Shown here: positions 41,812 to 51,093 of the stretch, piece by piece
How positions within the stretch are numbered: the stretch's first letter is position 1
How the letters are laid out: each line of letters opens with the position of its first letter
Origin: Eubacterium sp. OM08-24
GTDB lineage: Bacteria; Bacillota; Clostridia; Oscillospirales; Acutalibacteraceae
Reading direction: 5' to 3'
NCBI RefSeq assembly: GCF_003438075.1
Contig: NZ_QSTA01000001.1
Span: forward strand, 744,001-808,000
Length of the DNA stretch: 64,000 bases
The notes under the pieces: model-generated
The model's database searches: none
What the model saw: the letters and a program-made list of their open reading frames with translations, nothing else
Told to the model about the DNA's origin: nothing
Made by a program: the position numbers and the translations under genes

Positions 41812-42663
41812 TTACAGGTTATTCTGAATTTTTGCAGCTTTTATTGTATTTTTCATAAGTGTGGCAATGGTCATAGGGCCAACGCCGCCCGGAACAGGAG
41901 TTATGTATGAGCATTTGTCCTTAACATTTTCAAAGTCAACATCGCCGCAAAGTTTGCCGTTTTCATCTCTGTCCATACCTACATCAATAACAACAGCGCC
42001 CTCCTTTACCATATCGGCGGTAACAAACTTTGGTCTGCCTACCGCTGCAACCAGAATATCTGCCTTACTGCAAATTTCTGCGAGATTTTTGGTACGGCTG
42101 TGGCAAATTGTTACAGTGCCGTTTTCGTGGAGCAAAAGCATTGCCATCGGCTTGCCTACAATGTTGCTTCTGCCGATTACAACGCAATTTTTACCGCTTA
42201 CTTCAATGTTGTAGTGATGGAGCATTTCCATTACGCCGGCAGGTGTGCAAGGGAGAAAATCGTACTCGCCAAGCATAATTTTGCCTACATTTACAGCGTG
42301 GAATGCGTCTACATCTTTAAGCGGACTGATTGCCTCAATTACTGCCTTGTCATCAAGGTGCTTTGGAAGTGGGAGCTGAACGAGGATACCGTTAATGTCC
42401 TTTTTCTCGTTAAGTGTTTTTACGAGGTCTAAAAGCTCCTCCTGTGTGGTTTCGGCAGGCAAAGCATATTCCTCAGAATGAAATCCCACAAGCTCACAGG
42501 CTTTCTTTTTATTGTTTACATATACCCTTGAGGCAGGGTCGTCGCCTACAATGACAACCGCAAGTCCCGGGGTGATTGAATGTTCTTTCTTTAAAAGCTC
42601 AGTTTCATTTTTTACTTCCTGCTTTACCTGAGCCGATACCTTTTTTCCGTCTATAATCTGCAT
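41812..42663 (-). CDS. folD: Bifunctional methylenetetrahydrofolate dehydrogenase/cyclohydrolase
   Basis: FolD interconverts methylene-, methenyl- and formyl-tetrahydrofolate for one-carbon metabolism. The 283-aa protein has the [10 protein letters not shown] segment with the catalytic Lys, [12 protein letters not shown], the Rossmann motif [14 protein letters not shown] and [13 protein letters not shown] 42663 with AAAGGA upstream lies 59 bases inside the lgt gene, an unusually long overlap in which both frames are conserved. Confidence 0.95.
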   Translation of the reverse strand: MQIIDGKKVSAQVKQEVKNETELLKKEHSITPGLAVVIVGDDPASRVYVNNKKKACELVGFHSEEYALPAETTQEELLDLVKTLNEKKDINGILVQLPLPKHLDDKAVIEAISPLKDVDAFHAVNVGKIMLGEYDFLPCTPAGVMEMLHHYNIEVSGKNCVVIGRSNIVGKPMAMLLLHENGTVTICHSRTKNLAEICSKADILVAAVGRPKFVTADMVKEGAVVIDVGMDRDENGKLCGDVDFENVKDKCSYITPVPGGVGPMTIATLMKNTIKAAKIQNNL

Positions 42664-43471
42664 AAAAACTATCCTTTCTCTTAATGTTTATCAAAAGCAT
42701 AACTATACCTACAACAAAAATAATTGCCGACAAAAGCTGAGATACTCGCACCGCATTGCCAAAAATTTGGAAGTGCATATATAGGCTGTCTGTTCTGAGT
42801 CCCTCTACTATCATTCTCTCAAAACCGTACCACACAAGATAGCTGAAGAAAATTTGTCCTGCATATCTTTGTCTGTATTTTCCGTAAAAATGCAAAACCA
42901 CAAATCCGAGCAGGCACCATACTGATTCATAGAAAAAGCAAGGGTGAACGGCAATGTTGTCCGTACCCTGACTTACCATACCCCACGGTAAATCGGTAGG
43001 TGCGCCGAATGCCTCCTGATTCATAAAATTGCCCCATCTGCCTATTCCCTGTCCGAGCAAAAAGCCCATCATAGTAATATCGAGAATCGGCATAACTTTC
43101 ATTTTCTGAATTTTGGCAACGATAAGTCCACCCAAAAGCGCACCGATAATTCCGCCGTAAATTGCAAGTCCGCCGTTGTTTATATAGAGAATTTCAATCG
43201 GATTTTTGCTGTAATAATCCCATTCAAAAAAACAATAGTAAAGCCTTGCGCCGACAATTCCCGTAATAATACCCACGAGAATACAGTTAATCAGCTTGTT
43301 GCCGTCAACATTATATCTTTTTGAGCTTACATAAGCGTAAAGCACCGCAAGCAGAAGTCCCGATGCAATAATTATACCGTACCAATAAACCGGGTAATTA
43401 CCAATGGTAAAAGCAACAGGATTTACGGTAAATTCAAGACCAAGTCCCGGAAACGAAACATTATAGTCCAT
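42605..43471 (-). CDS. lgt: Prolipoprotein diacylglyceryl transferase
   Basis: Lgt transfers diacylglycerol from phosphatidylglycerol to the lipobox cysteine of prelipoproteins. The 288-aa membrane protein has [10 protein letters not shown] in its first helix, [14 protein letters not shown], and the signature [17 protein letters not shown]. Its C-terminal basic tail ([15 protein letters not shown]) is encoded in the overlap with folD. Its ATG overlaps the preceding M16-type gene stop as TAATG. Confidence 0.94.
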   Translation of the reverse strand: MDYNVSFPGLGLEFTVNPVAFTIGNYPVYWYGIIIASGLLLAVLYAYVSSKRYNVDGNKLINCILVGIITGIVGARLYYCFFEWDYYSKNPIEILYINNGGLAIYGGIIGALLGGLIVAKIQKMKVMPILDITMMGFLLGQGIGRWGNFMNQEAFGAPTDLPWGMVSQGTDNIAVHPCFFYESVWCLLGFVVLHFYGKYRQRYAGQIFFSYLVWYGFERMIVEGLRTDSLYMHFQIFGNAVRVSQLLSAIIFVVGIVMLLINIKRKDSFYADYRRKKGIGSGKAGSKK

Positions 43472-44754
43472 TACTTTTCACCGTCCTGAATTGGCTTTAC
43501 AACCGACAAAGTACAGTTATTTACATCAAGCATACAATCAAGTCGCTTTGTAACATCTTCTATTGTAGCGTTTGCGATTTCGTCAATGTAGTCAAACATA
43601 TTGTTGCCCTTAAAATGGTAGTCAGCAAGAATGTTTGAAATAGTGTCTACCGAATTAAGCGATGCTACCGTATCGCCGTAAATTGATTTTTTGGCAATTT
43701 CAAATTCTTCCTTGTCAATGCCGTTTTCCTTGAGCTTTACTATATAATCTTTAATCATCTCTGCCGCTTTCTGCGGTTCTCTTGACTCGCCGCCAAAGAT
43801 AACCGAACAGTAACCGGGGCCGTCAAACAGCTCGTAAGAGAATGAGCTGTTAATAAGGTTTGCATCAAGCAACTTGCGGTATAATTCGCTTGTTTCTGAG
43901 GCTAAGAGGAAAAGTAAAATATCTGTATGAGCCGCCTGAGCGTCACCCTTTACGCAGTCAGCCTTTTCCTTAAAGCCGAGGTTAAATATCGGCATAGAAA
44001 CCGAAAATTCCTGTTCTACATACGGCTTAACAATTTCGTAAGGCTCGTTTTCAAATACATTGTGAATAGTATGCTTTTCACTCGGTTTTAAAAGTCTGTC
44101 GGCTGTTTTTAACACTTTGTCAACTGTAACATTGCCCGAAACGCAAAGCACCATATTGTTGAGGTTGTAAAATACATTATACACCTCGTACAATTTTTCG
44201 GCTGTAATTTCAGCAATACTTTCAACCGTACCTGCAATATCAATTTTTACAGGGTGGTTGTGATACATATTTTCAAGCATATTAAACATTACTCGCCAAT
44301 CGGGAGCGTCATCGTACATCTTGATTTCCTGTCCGATAATACCCTGCTCCTTTGCTACGGTCTGCGCAGTAAAATACGGTGACTGCACAAAGTCGAGCAA
44401 AATTTCAAGGCTTTCGTCAAACTTTTCGGTACAAGAAAAAAGATAACAGGTCTTTTCAAAACTTGTATAAGCATTGGCATTTGCACCTGTTTTTGCGTAA
44501 CGCACAAATGCGTCGCCGTCTTCGCTTTCAAAAAGTTTGTGTTCAAGATAATGCGCAATGCCGTCCGGTACAGTGATTACATCGCCGTCATCAACAGAAA
44601 ACTTTGTGTTGATACTGCCGTACTTTGTGCCAAAAATAGCATAGGCTGAATTGTAGCCCTCTTTTGGATATACATAAATTGTAAGTCCCGACGGATGATT
44701 TATTTTATAATATTTTTCTGCAACTCTTTCGGATTTTATCTCTTTAATCTCCAT
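43471..44754 (-). CDS. yfmH: M16 family zinc peptidase, YfmH-like
   Basis: A 427-aa pitrilysin-family protein with the inverted zinc motif HYLEHKLFE (HxxEH) near residue 68 and the downstream acidic ligand region. The Firmicutes pair YfmF/YfmH is annotated as associated with EF-P 5-aminopentanol modification; direct function is not proven. ATG 44754 has GGGAG eight bases upstream; a longer frame from 44805 overlaps the partner gene. Its partner lacks the zinc motif, suggesting a catalytic/non-catalytic heterodimer. Confidence 0.85.
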   Translation of the reverse strand: MEIKEIKSERVAEKYYKINHPSGLTIYVYPKEGYNSAYAIFGTKYGSINTKFSVDDGDVITVPDGIAHYLEHKLFESEDGDAFVRYAKTGANANAYTSFEKTCYLFSCTEKFDESLEILLDFVQSPYFTAQTVAKEQGIIGQEIKMYDDAPDWRVMFNMLENMYHNHPVKIDIAGTVESIAEITAEKLYEVYNVFYNLNNMVLCVSGNVTVDKVLKTADRLLKPSEKHTIHNVFENEPYEIVKPYVEQEFSVSMPIFNLGFKEKADCVKGDAQAAHTDILLFLLASETSELYRKLLDANLINSSFSYELFDGPGYCSVIFGGESREPQKAAEMIKDYIVKLKENGIDKEEFEIAKKSIYGDTVASLNSVDTISNILADYHFKGNNMFDYIDEIANATIEDVTKRLDCMLDVNNCTLSVVKPIQDGEK

Positions 44755-44773
44755 TTTACACACTCCCTTTCGC

Positions 44774-46048
44774 TTATTTATTCTTGAGAACATATACAGT
44801 GTCAAGTGTGAGCTTTTTTGCCGCCTCTACAATTTCTTCCTTTGTAACGGCATTATATTTTGCCGCAAGTTCTTCAATGCTGTTAAAACCGTCATTTATA
44901 AACTGTGAAGAATACCAGTTGTCTATACCGGCTGTGGTATCGTTGGATGTACGGAATCCGTTTACCATTGCACGCTTTGTAGCCTCAATTTCAAAGTCGG
45001 TGATGTTGCCGTTTTTCATATCCTCAACTTCTTTAAGAATAGCTTTTTCGGTTTTCTCTATATTTTCATTGAGCACACCGCTGTCTACAATCATAAGACC
45101 GTTGATGAAGTTGTAGCTTGCGGCGCAGTAATAGCAAAGGCTCTGCTTTTCTCGCACATTATTAAAGAGTTTTGAGTTGGCGGTACCTCCGAGAACAGCG
45201 CACATAAGTCTGCCTGCAATCCAATCTTTTTCGGTATCTGTACAGCCGACACCCGAACGGAAACCGAGCACGAGCTTTGACTGAGAAACATCCATTTCCT
45301 CAACAATATGCTGTGCCTCGTCAGCGCTCTTTACATAAGTCATATCAACCTTGCAAGGTGTTCTGTCAATTTTGCTGTATGCGTCTGTAAATACCTTTTC
45401 GGCTTTGTCTGCACCGCTGTCACCAATGTAAAAGATTTCTACGACAGACTCTTTAAGCACCTTTTTCCAAGCGTCAACAAGGCTTTCGGGAGTGATTTTA
45501 TTAATCTCCTCGACCGAGCCGTAGCGCTTAATGCCGCAGGTCTGACCTTTGAGCATATTGGTAAGCATTGTGCTTATAGCATAACTGCGCTTATCGTTAA
45601 ACTCGGCGTCAATAGCGTCAAGCAACTGTCTGCGTTCCTGCTCGAAATCATTATCATTAAATTTACCGTCGGTAATGTTAGGATTAAAAATAACCTCGCA
45701 CAAAAGCTTTGAAAGCTCGGCAGAGATAACCTCATCGGTAAACACATATCTGTCGTCAATACCAACCGCTGTAAAAGTTAGCACCTGATAATCGCCTGTT
45801 TTCTTTACGCTTGAAACAATGTCTGTTCCGTAAAGCGAGCTGAGTTTTTTGCTGAACTGAGTAAAATCGGGATAAGCCTTACACGAGCGTGTAAGAAGTC
45901 CACGCAAAAGAGCATTGTGCGCTGCGTCCTTTTCATTTAAAGGAACATAAAGATTTACACTCATTCTGATTGTTTTAAATCTATCTACCTTAATGTTGTT
46001 AAAAGCAACACCGTCGGCAATAATTTTTCTTTCAACAGAATTCATCAT
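44774..46048 (-). CDS. yfmF: M16 peptidase-like protein lacking zinc ligands, YfmF-like
   Basis: A 424-aa protein with the M16 fold but without HxxEH; the corresponding region is AHNALLRGLLTRSC. The C-terminal half includes the family GGTANSKLFNNVREKQSLCYY segment, which usually binds substrate. Pairing with the active YfmH-like gene 19 bases downstream matches the two-subunit M16B organisation. Start at 46048 or the next codon, both served by GGAG. Confidence 0.82.
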   Translation of the reverse strand: MMNSVERKIIADGVAFNNIKVDRFKTIRMSVNLYVPLNEKDAAHNALLRGLLTRSCKAYPDFTQFSKKLSSLYGTDIVSSVKKTGDYQVLTFTAVGIDDRYVFTDEVISAELSKLLCEVIFNPNITDGKFNDNDFEQERRQLLDAIDAEFNDKRSYAISTMLTNMLKGQTCGIKRYGSVEEINKITPESLVDAWKKVLKESVVEIFYIGDSGADKAEKVFTDAYSKIDRTPCKVDMTYVKSADEAQHIVEEMDVSQSKLVLGFRSGVGCTDTEKDWIAGRLMCAVLGGTANSKLFNNVREKQSLCYYCAASYNFINGLMIVDSGVLNENIEKTEKAILKEVEDMKNGNITDFEIEATKRAMVNGFRTSNDTTAGIDNWYSSQFINDGFNSIEELAAKYNAVTKEEIVEAAKKLTLDTVYVLKNK

Positions 46049-46145
46049 ATCATCTCCGAATCTATAATCTATATTATTTCCAATCTAATATACATTGTTT
46101 AGTATAACATAATTTTTCGGGAAATAAAAGCATTTATATAAAAAA

Positions 46146-46178
46146 TAAGGGCATTGTCTGTAAACAACACCCTTTTTA
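46146..46178 (-). terminator. Terminator of the LytTR-DUF3021-ABC operon
   Basis: On the minus strand AAGGGTGTTGT pairs with ACAATGCCCTT (one internal mismatch pair) around a 6-base loop, followed by a T-rich tail. Confidence 0.7.
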
Positions 46179-46192
46179 TGTATATTATATGA

Positions 46193-47062
46193 TTATTTCT
46201 TTTTTCTTCTTGCCGCAAAAGCTGTCAGTACAAAGAAAACCGCTGCGGTTGCAACAAGAACAATTATGCTTTCAAAATCAGTCACAGTATGGTCGCCGAA
46301 CGAATAGATTATACCCATCTCGGAATTAATCTGATCAATTACATCGGGTTTTAATTCGGCAGGTACAGATTTGGTACATTCGGTAATTGCACTCTCTGTA
46401 AAAATCTGTCTTAACATACTGCCCGCATGAGAAATCGGAAAACATTTTACTGCAGTTGCAACCGAATCGGGCAACGAACCCACAGGAATATAAATACCTG
46501 TAATAAATCCGGAAATTGTACCTATAACCGTACATACGGCGGTATATGCGCCCTCGGTTGTTATAAACATTGCAATAAACATAACAATAGAAGTTGTTGC
46601 AAGGTCGTCAATTGCAATTATGCCGACAACCTTAAGCATATTCAAAAGGCTTAATAATTCTCCGCCGTTTACAACTATGTATATTTCACCGAGAATAAAA
46701 CCTATCAATGTAATAAAAAACGAAATCAAAGCAAGACTTAAAATATATCCGAGAGTTATTCTGCTGCGGCTTACAGGTGAACAGTAAAAGTCTTTAAAAA
46801 GTCCTTTTGACCTGTCGCTTACTATTGATACCGCTCCGAGAGATATTGAAAGCGGCATAATAGAAATAATACCTGCCATTATCCAACCGTCTGTAAGAAG
46901 TCTTGGGCTGTCAAGTCCTATACCCTCAAAACCTTTTGAAAGTTGATCTCCGAGGAAAAGCGCATACAAGCCGACGATTATAAATACCGTAAGCAAAGAC
47001 GCAAGCCAAGCGCCCTTATTTCTGAAATATATTTTAATATTTCTTTTCACCAAAGCAAGCAT
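46193..47062 (-). CDS. ABC-2 type transporter permease
   Basis: A 289-aa membrane protein with six hydrophobic segments and an extracytoplasmic loop after the first, the ABC2_membrane layout, ending in the basic ARRKKK. The internal SDRSKGLFKDFYCSPVSRSRI segment is typical of the coupling region. It overlaps the ATPase stop as TAATG and forms an exporter with it. The substrate is unknown; drug or antimicrobial peptide export is the usual guess for this operon type. Confidence 0.85.
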   Translation of the reverse strand: MLALVKRNIKIYFRNKGAWLASLLTVFIIVGLYALFLGDQLSKGFEGIGLDSPRLLTDGWIMAGIISIMPLSISLGAVSIVSDRSKGLFKDFYCSPVSRSRITLGYILSLALISFFITLIGFILGEIYIVVNGGELLSLLNMLKVVGIIAIDDLATTSIVMFIAMFITTEGAYTAVCTVIGTISGFITGIYIPVGSLPDSVATAVKCFPISHAGSMLRQIFTESAITECTKSVPAELKPDVIDQINSEMGIIYSFGDHTVTDFESIIVLVATAAVFFVLTAFAARRKKK

Positions 47063-47979
47063 TACTTTATCTCCTTTCCTGTAACAGTTACAAATAAATC
47101 ATCCATTTTACCTTTCTGAACTTCAAAATCAAATATGTAATCCTTTAGCTCATTGACTACCGGCAAAGCTGCAAAAGTTGACTTAACGGGAATTTTTACA
47201 GTTTCTTTCGTAAATGTGTATTTCATATTCTTTGACTTCAGTATCCTTTCAATATCCGCCATTGTACTGTCTTTATGGTATATTGTAAGCATATCCGAAA
47301 CATATTTGCTTTTAAGTTCAACGGGAGTTCCTTGCGCCGCAATTTTACCCGAATCCATAATTACAACATATCCTGCGTTCTCTGCTTCTTCAAGATAATG
47401 AGTGGTAAGAAAAACCGTTATTCCGTATTCTTTTCGTAAATTACTTACGGTTTCCCATACCGCAAGTCTTGTTTGCGGGTCAAGTCCGGTAGTCGGTTCG
47501 TCAAGAAATAATATTTTAGGTGTATTAATCAATGCTCTTGCAATATCTGCTCTTCTGCGCTGACCACCCGAAAGTTTACCGTACGGTCTGTTCATAAAAT
47601 CGGTTGCACCCGATTTTTCGATAGCATCGACAACTGCATTTTTCAAACTTTTACCTTTTAATCCGTAAAAACTGCCTCGTATCGAGAGGTTTTCTTTTAC
47701 GGTAAGCAATGGGTCAAGCAGGCTTTCCTGAAATACCGCACCGATTTCGGCTCTTATTTTTGAATCTTCTTTTCCGAGTATTCTTCCGCCGATTTCAACT
47801 CTGCCGCCGTCAGGCTTTAAAAAAGTATTCAATATACTTATGGTGGTTGACTTTCCCGCTCCGTTCGGCCCTAAAAAGGCAAACAGACTGCCCTCCTCCA
47901 CATAAAAGCTAATATTGTCAACAGCCTTTAAATCGCCGTAAGTCTTTGTTAAATTTTCAATTACTATTGCTTTTTTCAT
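47062..47979 (-). CDS. ABC transporter ATP-binding protein (DrrA-like)
   Basis: A 305-aa ATPase with Walker A GPNGAGKST, Q-loop FQESLLDPLLT, signature LSGGQRRR, Walker B ILFLDEPTTGLDPQTR and H-loop TTHYLEEAE, plus a C-terminal extension of about 80 residues as in DrrA-type exporters. ATG 47979 overlaps the DUF3021 gene by 23 bases and has GGAGAG upstream. Confidence 0.93.
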   Translation of the reverse strand: MKKAIVIENLTKTYGDLKAVDNISFYVEEGSLFAFLGPNGAGKSTTISILNTFLKPDGGRVEIGGRILGKEDSKIRAEIGAVFQESLLDPLLTVKENLSIRGSFYGLKGKSLKNAVVDAIEKSGATDFMNRPYGKLSGGQRRRADIARALINTPKILFLDEPTTGLDPQTRLAVWETVSNLRKEYGITVFLTTHYLEEAENAGYVVIMDSGKIAAQGTPVELKSKYVSDMLTIYHKDSTMADIERILKSKNMKYTFTKETVKIPVKSTFAALPVVNELKDYIFDFEVQKGKMDDLFVTVTGKEIK

Positions 47980-48406
47980 TGCCGTTTCTCTCCTTTAATA
48001 TTTTATTAATCGTATTTGAATCTGCTTTCATTCTCAACATTTGAATTGTAAACACTATCAAAAACACCGCAATAATTACACCTGTCGCAATCAGCAAGTC
48101 TGACATTACAAAATCAAACCAACCGAATATTGCTCCGCCTACTACCATAACCACGGCAAAAACTTCTAAAATATATATTATGCTTACAGTCAACAAACTA
48201 AGTTTGAGTTTAAAACCGTTTGATAATATCATGTCGGTCACAAACATTAATACAGAAATAACCAATGCGACAATAAAGCATTGAATTACGCTGTATGCAT
48301 TAAAAACAAAACCGCTGCCTAAAAACACATTAAGCAAAGCAAGTATAAGTGTTTGCCAAGCAAATGAATTTACAAAAGCAGAAAAATACTGACTTAATTT
48401 ATTCAT
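47957..48406 (-). CDS. DUF3021 family membrane protein
   Basis: A 149-aa protein with four hydrophobic helices and a charged C-terminal tail with a short coiled coil (MLRMKADSNTINKILKERNG). DUF3021 proteins typically lie directly after a LytTR-domain regulator, as here, and are thought to modulate it at the membrane. A GGGGA site precedes ATG 48406. Confidence 0.82.
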   Translation of the reverse strand: MNKLSQYFSAFVNSFAWQTLILALLNVFLGSGFVFNAYSVIQCFIVALVISVLMFVTDMILSNGFKLKLSLLTVSIIYILEVFAVVMVVGGAIFGWFDFVMSDLLIATGVIIAVFLIVFTIQMLRMKADSNTINKILKERNGNEKSNSN

Positions 48407-48419
48407 TGTTCTATCCCCT

Positions 48420-48857
48420 TTACAGTCCGAATTTACTTTTAAAATCTTTTAAATAATGCCTGTTTACAATCTGAACTTCTCCGTTATTCATATGTACTTC
48501 CATTTTTCCGTTAAGCAATGGCCTTACACCCGTAAGTTTGCTTATATTAAGAATACAATTCTTACTTATCCTTACAAAATCGGATTGCGGTAAAAGCTGT
48601 TCTGTCTGATAGAGTTTGTAATCGGTTTCATACACCTTATTTTGAGAATAAATAAATGTCTTTTCATCAACGCTTTCTATGTAATAAATCATTTCAGCAG
48701 ATATAAGAAATGTTTTATCATCAATTCTGCCGGTCAGCTTTGCATTGTTATGTTCAAGCTCGTCAAGGAGTCTTTTTAAATTCTCGTCAACAGCCGCACA
48801 TTTAACCGTAATCTCGGTTTCGGTAACTGTGCTGTCTTTAATTATCTTTATCTTCAT
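48420..48857 (-). CDS. LytTR DNA-binding domain regulator
   Basis: A 145-aa protein: an N-terminal portion of about 45 residues without a receiver domain, then a LytTR domain (TFLISAEMIYYIESVDEKTFIY, then FVRISKNCILNISKLTGV, and NRHYLKDFKSKFGL). It is of the stand-alone LytTR type that pairs with DUF3021 and probably regulates the downstream ABC exporter. ATG 48857 has AGGGA upstream; an ATG nine codons earlier has none. Confidence 0.87.
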   Translation of the reverse strand: MKIKIIKDSTVTETEITVKCAAVDENLKRLLDELEHNNAKLTGRIDDKTFLISAEMIYYIESVDEKTFIYSQNKVYETDYKLYQTEQLLPQSDFVRISKNCILNISKLTGVRPLLNGKMEVHMNNGEVQIVNRHYLKDFKSKFGL

Positions 48858-48973
48858 ATATTCCCTCTGTGAAGTTAAATTCATTTATTAAGTACATTTA
48901 TAGAATAGCAGAAATTGTATTCAATTTAAAGTATTTTTAGGTAAAATGCAAAATACAAAGGTTAAGTTGCATA

Positions 48974-49004
48974 AAAAATACCGCCAACCTCTCGGTCAGC
49001 GGTA
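48974..49004 (-). terminator. Intrinsic terminator of the dockerin protein gene
   Basis: TACCGCTGACC pairs with GGTTGGCGGTA around GAGA on the minus strand, followed by T6. Confidence 0.85.
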
Positions 49005-49008
49005 AAAA

Positions 49009-49755
49009 TCAGTTCCAATAGTCAAAGAACAGTACATTTTCGTATTTTGTTATGTAATTTTGAGTTGAATGCCAATTGTTCGGATAAGCGTTATAATACT
49101 CATCTGTACACATTACAAGTATACGGTGCTGAACAGCGTTACCGCCATTGTCAAAAACATATGACACGGCATTTTTAGCATTTGCGTTTACATTTTCTCT
49201 GTATCCGTCATACCCCATACCGCCGTTGGCAGATGATTTTCTTAAATCCATAGGATTTTTGCAATATCCGTAAACAAGAGCATCTCTTATACACTGTGCA
49301 ATAAATACAGAACCTGCATAAGAAGTACCGAACTCACCCATTACAATTTTTTCTATGTAAGCCCTTTCTTTATCGGAAAGTTTATATGTTCTTCCCTGAT
49401 AACTGCTGTCAATTTTATTTGACGGTAATTTAATTAAAAATGAATTAGCTGCACTTGCTCCGCTGCTTGTACCTCCGCTTGACGCATTCATAAGAATATT
49501 TTGCAAAGCGGTTACATCATTAATATTAATTTTGCCGTCACCGTTAATATCCGCACGCTTTTCATATGCATCGGTCCAATTACTTCTGTTCCCCGAAAGT
49601 CTTAACTGCAAAGCGGTTACATCAGATACTGATACCTTTCCGTCGCCGTTCAAATCATAATTACTTTCTGCCGCAAAAGCGGTAACAGTAAGAAGGCTCA
49701 TAAACAAAGTTACAGCAAGAACACAAGAAACAAATTTACTTATTTTTTTATTCAT
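49009..49755 (-). CDS. Secreted protein with N-terminal type I dockerin and a hydrolase-like domain
   Basis: A 248-aa protein. A signal peptide covers residues 1-28 (cleavage near TAFAAES). A type I dockerin with two calcium loops follows (DLNGDGKVSVSDVTALQLRL and DINGDGKININDVTALQNIL, about 33-90), then a Gly/Ser linker and a C-terminal domain of about 135 residues (YIEKIVMGEFGTSYAGSVFI, AQCIRDALVYG). The C-terminal domain resembles SleB/CwlJ-type cell-wall hydrolases, only tentatively. Dockerins are more often C-terminal. It would attach to a cohesin scaffold. Confidence 0.75.
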   Translation of the reverse strand: MNKKISKFVSCVLAVTLFMSLLTVTAFAAESNYDLNGDGKVSVSDVTALQLRLSGNRSNWTDAYEKRADINGDGKININDVTALQNILMNASSGGTSSGASAANSFLIKLPSNKIDSSYQGRTYKLSDKERAYIEKIVMGEFGTSYAGSVFIAQCIRDALVYGYCKNPMDLRKSSANGGMGYDGYRENVNANAKNAVSYVFDNGGNAVQHRILVMCTDEYYNAYPNNWHSTQNYITKYENVLFFDYWN

Positions 49756-49888
49756 ATTTTCTCCTTCACAATACCTTTTATTCTGTTATTTACTGATGTT
49801 TTTCAACATCACAACATTTTTATTATAACACATAAAAATACAAATTGCAAATTTATTGCTTCTGAGATGTATTTTTTCAAAAAAAGTG

Positions 49889-49917
49889 TTGACATTTGTA
49901 AATTACGGTGGTATAAT
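49889..49917 (+). promoter_or_regulatory. tRNA-Leu promoter
   Basis: TTGACA (49889-49894), 17 bases, TATAAT (49912-49917); perfect consensus, 50 bases before the tRNA. Confidence 0.8.
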
Positions 49918-49967
49918 AACACTCGTTGATTGAGAGGAAACAATCTCAGTACAAAAACTTAATATTA

Positions 49968-50052
49968 GCGAGTGTGCTGGAATAGGCAGACAGGCACGTT
50001 TGAGGGGCGTGTGTTTCACGACGTACGGGTTCAAGTCCCGTCACTCGCACCA
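49968..50052 (+). tRNA. tRNA-Leu (anticodon GAG)
   Basis: An 85-nt class II tRNA. The acceptor stem GCGAGTG pairs with CACTCGC and CCA is encoded. The anticodon stem CACGT/GCGTG holds a 7-base loop TTGAGGG (anticodon GAG). A long variable arm follows, then the T-arm CGGGTTCAAGTCCCG. It is followed by a terminator and by tandem repeats that reuse its 3' end. Confidence 0.93.
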
Positions 50053-50491
50053 TAAAAAACAGATTAACTTTCTTATTAGTCTGTTTTTTTGTTTTACAAG
50101 CAAAGTGATAACGGGACTTGAAGGCGACCGTTAAGAAAACAGTCCTGTGGACTGTTTTTAGGGAGAGCGTTGATGATATTTATAATTTTTGCAAGCCGCA
50201 TCAAACGAGGCAGAAAGTTTACTTATTTTTTAACTAAGTCACTCGCACCATAAAAACAGATTAACTTTCTTGTTAGTCTGTTTTTGTTTTACAAGCAAAT
50301 TGATAACGGGACTTGAAGGCGACCGTTAAGAAAACAGTCCGGTGGACTGTTTTTAGGGAGAGCGTTGATGATATTTATAATTTTTGCAAGCCGCATCAAA
50401 CGAGGCAGAAAGTTTACTTATTTTTTAACTAAGTCACTCGCACCATAAGAAACGGATTAACTTTCTTATTAGTCTGTTTTTTTGTTTTACA
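50041..50491 (+). repeat. Tandem repeats of about 198 bp beginning with the tRNA 3' end
   Basis: Two full units (50041-50238, 50239-50433; 198 and 195 bp, almost identical) and a partial third (50434-50491). Each begins with the tRNA 3' end TCACTCGCACCA, then the terminator hairpin. Each full unit also has an inverted copy of part of the T-arm (ACGGGACTTGAA) and a perfect 10-bp hairpin AAAACAGTCC/GGACTGTTTT. No gene is present in 50053-50550. Confidence 0.85.
50054..50092 (+). terminator. Intrinsic terminator of the tRNA-Leu gene
   Basis: AACAGATTAA pairs with TTAGTCTGTT (one wobble) and is followed by T7. The hairpin recurs in each downstream repeat copy. Confidence 0.7.
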
Positions 50492-50550
50492 AGTATGGTA
50501 ATTTTTAGATATATTATTACTAAATCTTTTCTGTAATAAAGGAAAATAAT

Positions 50551-51054
50551 ATGGGACTGTTTGATAAATTTAAAAAGAAAAATAACGAAGATTGCATTGA
50601 TGATGTAACCTTTATCAGAGATATAAAGCATATTCAATCAGGGCCTTGGCATCAATATGATGTGCTTTTGGCAGCGCAGGGCTATGGATGGGATTATATG
50701 ATTAGCTCGGCTGATTATATGGCAGCCGCTGACTTGGAAAATATATCACAAGTAACGAGCGGTTTTATTGACTCAGAAGATACCGATATTACAGAATTAT
50801 ACAAAAAGAGCAACTGCAAATGCAGTGAAACAGAAATATTAAAAACCGAAACCGCAAGTCTTTCCGTTGCCGGAATTAGCAAAACTTTAAAAGCACCTAT
50901 GAAAATAGTATGGTTTAATCAAACGCAGGTTTTGAGATTTTTTACAACAGTTGATGACGAAACACTTATCAAAAAATATATTGAAACTGTTATTCGCCGC
51001 ACTTTTGGAACAGACGATGCTATGAAATTAGCAAAACCTATTCCGAAACAGTAA
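50551..51054 (+). CDS. Hypothetical protein
   Basis: A 167-aa soluble protein opening MGLFDKFKKKNNED, a phrase seen in many small cytoplasmic proteins of unknown role. The rest is mixed alpha/beta (GPWHQYDVLLAAQGYGWDYMI, KIVWFNQTQVLRFFTTVDDE) and ends in a helix with basic residues. I do not recognise a family. An AAAGGA site precedes ATG 50551, and a terminator follows at 51180. Confidence 0.65.
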   Translation: MGLFDKFKKKNNEDCIDDVTFIRDIKHIQSGPWHQYDVLLAAQGYGWDYMISSADYMAAADLENISQVTSGFIDSEDTDITELYKKSNCKCSETEILKTETASLSVAGISKTLKAPMKIVWFNQTQVLRFFTTVDDETLIKKYIETVIRRTFGTDDAMKLAKPIPKQ

Positions 51055-51093
51055 ATTTTATTATTTAGCATAATGCATTAGAAAAACATTTAT

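Noticed and set aside
50041..50491. CRISPR array
   Set aside because: Units are about 198 bp, contiguous and nearly identical throughout, with no short repeat plus unique spacer pattern.
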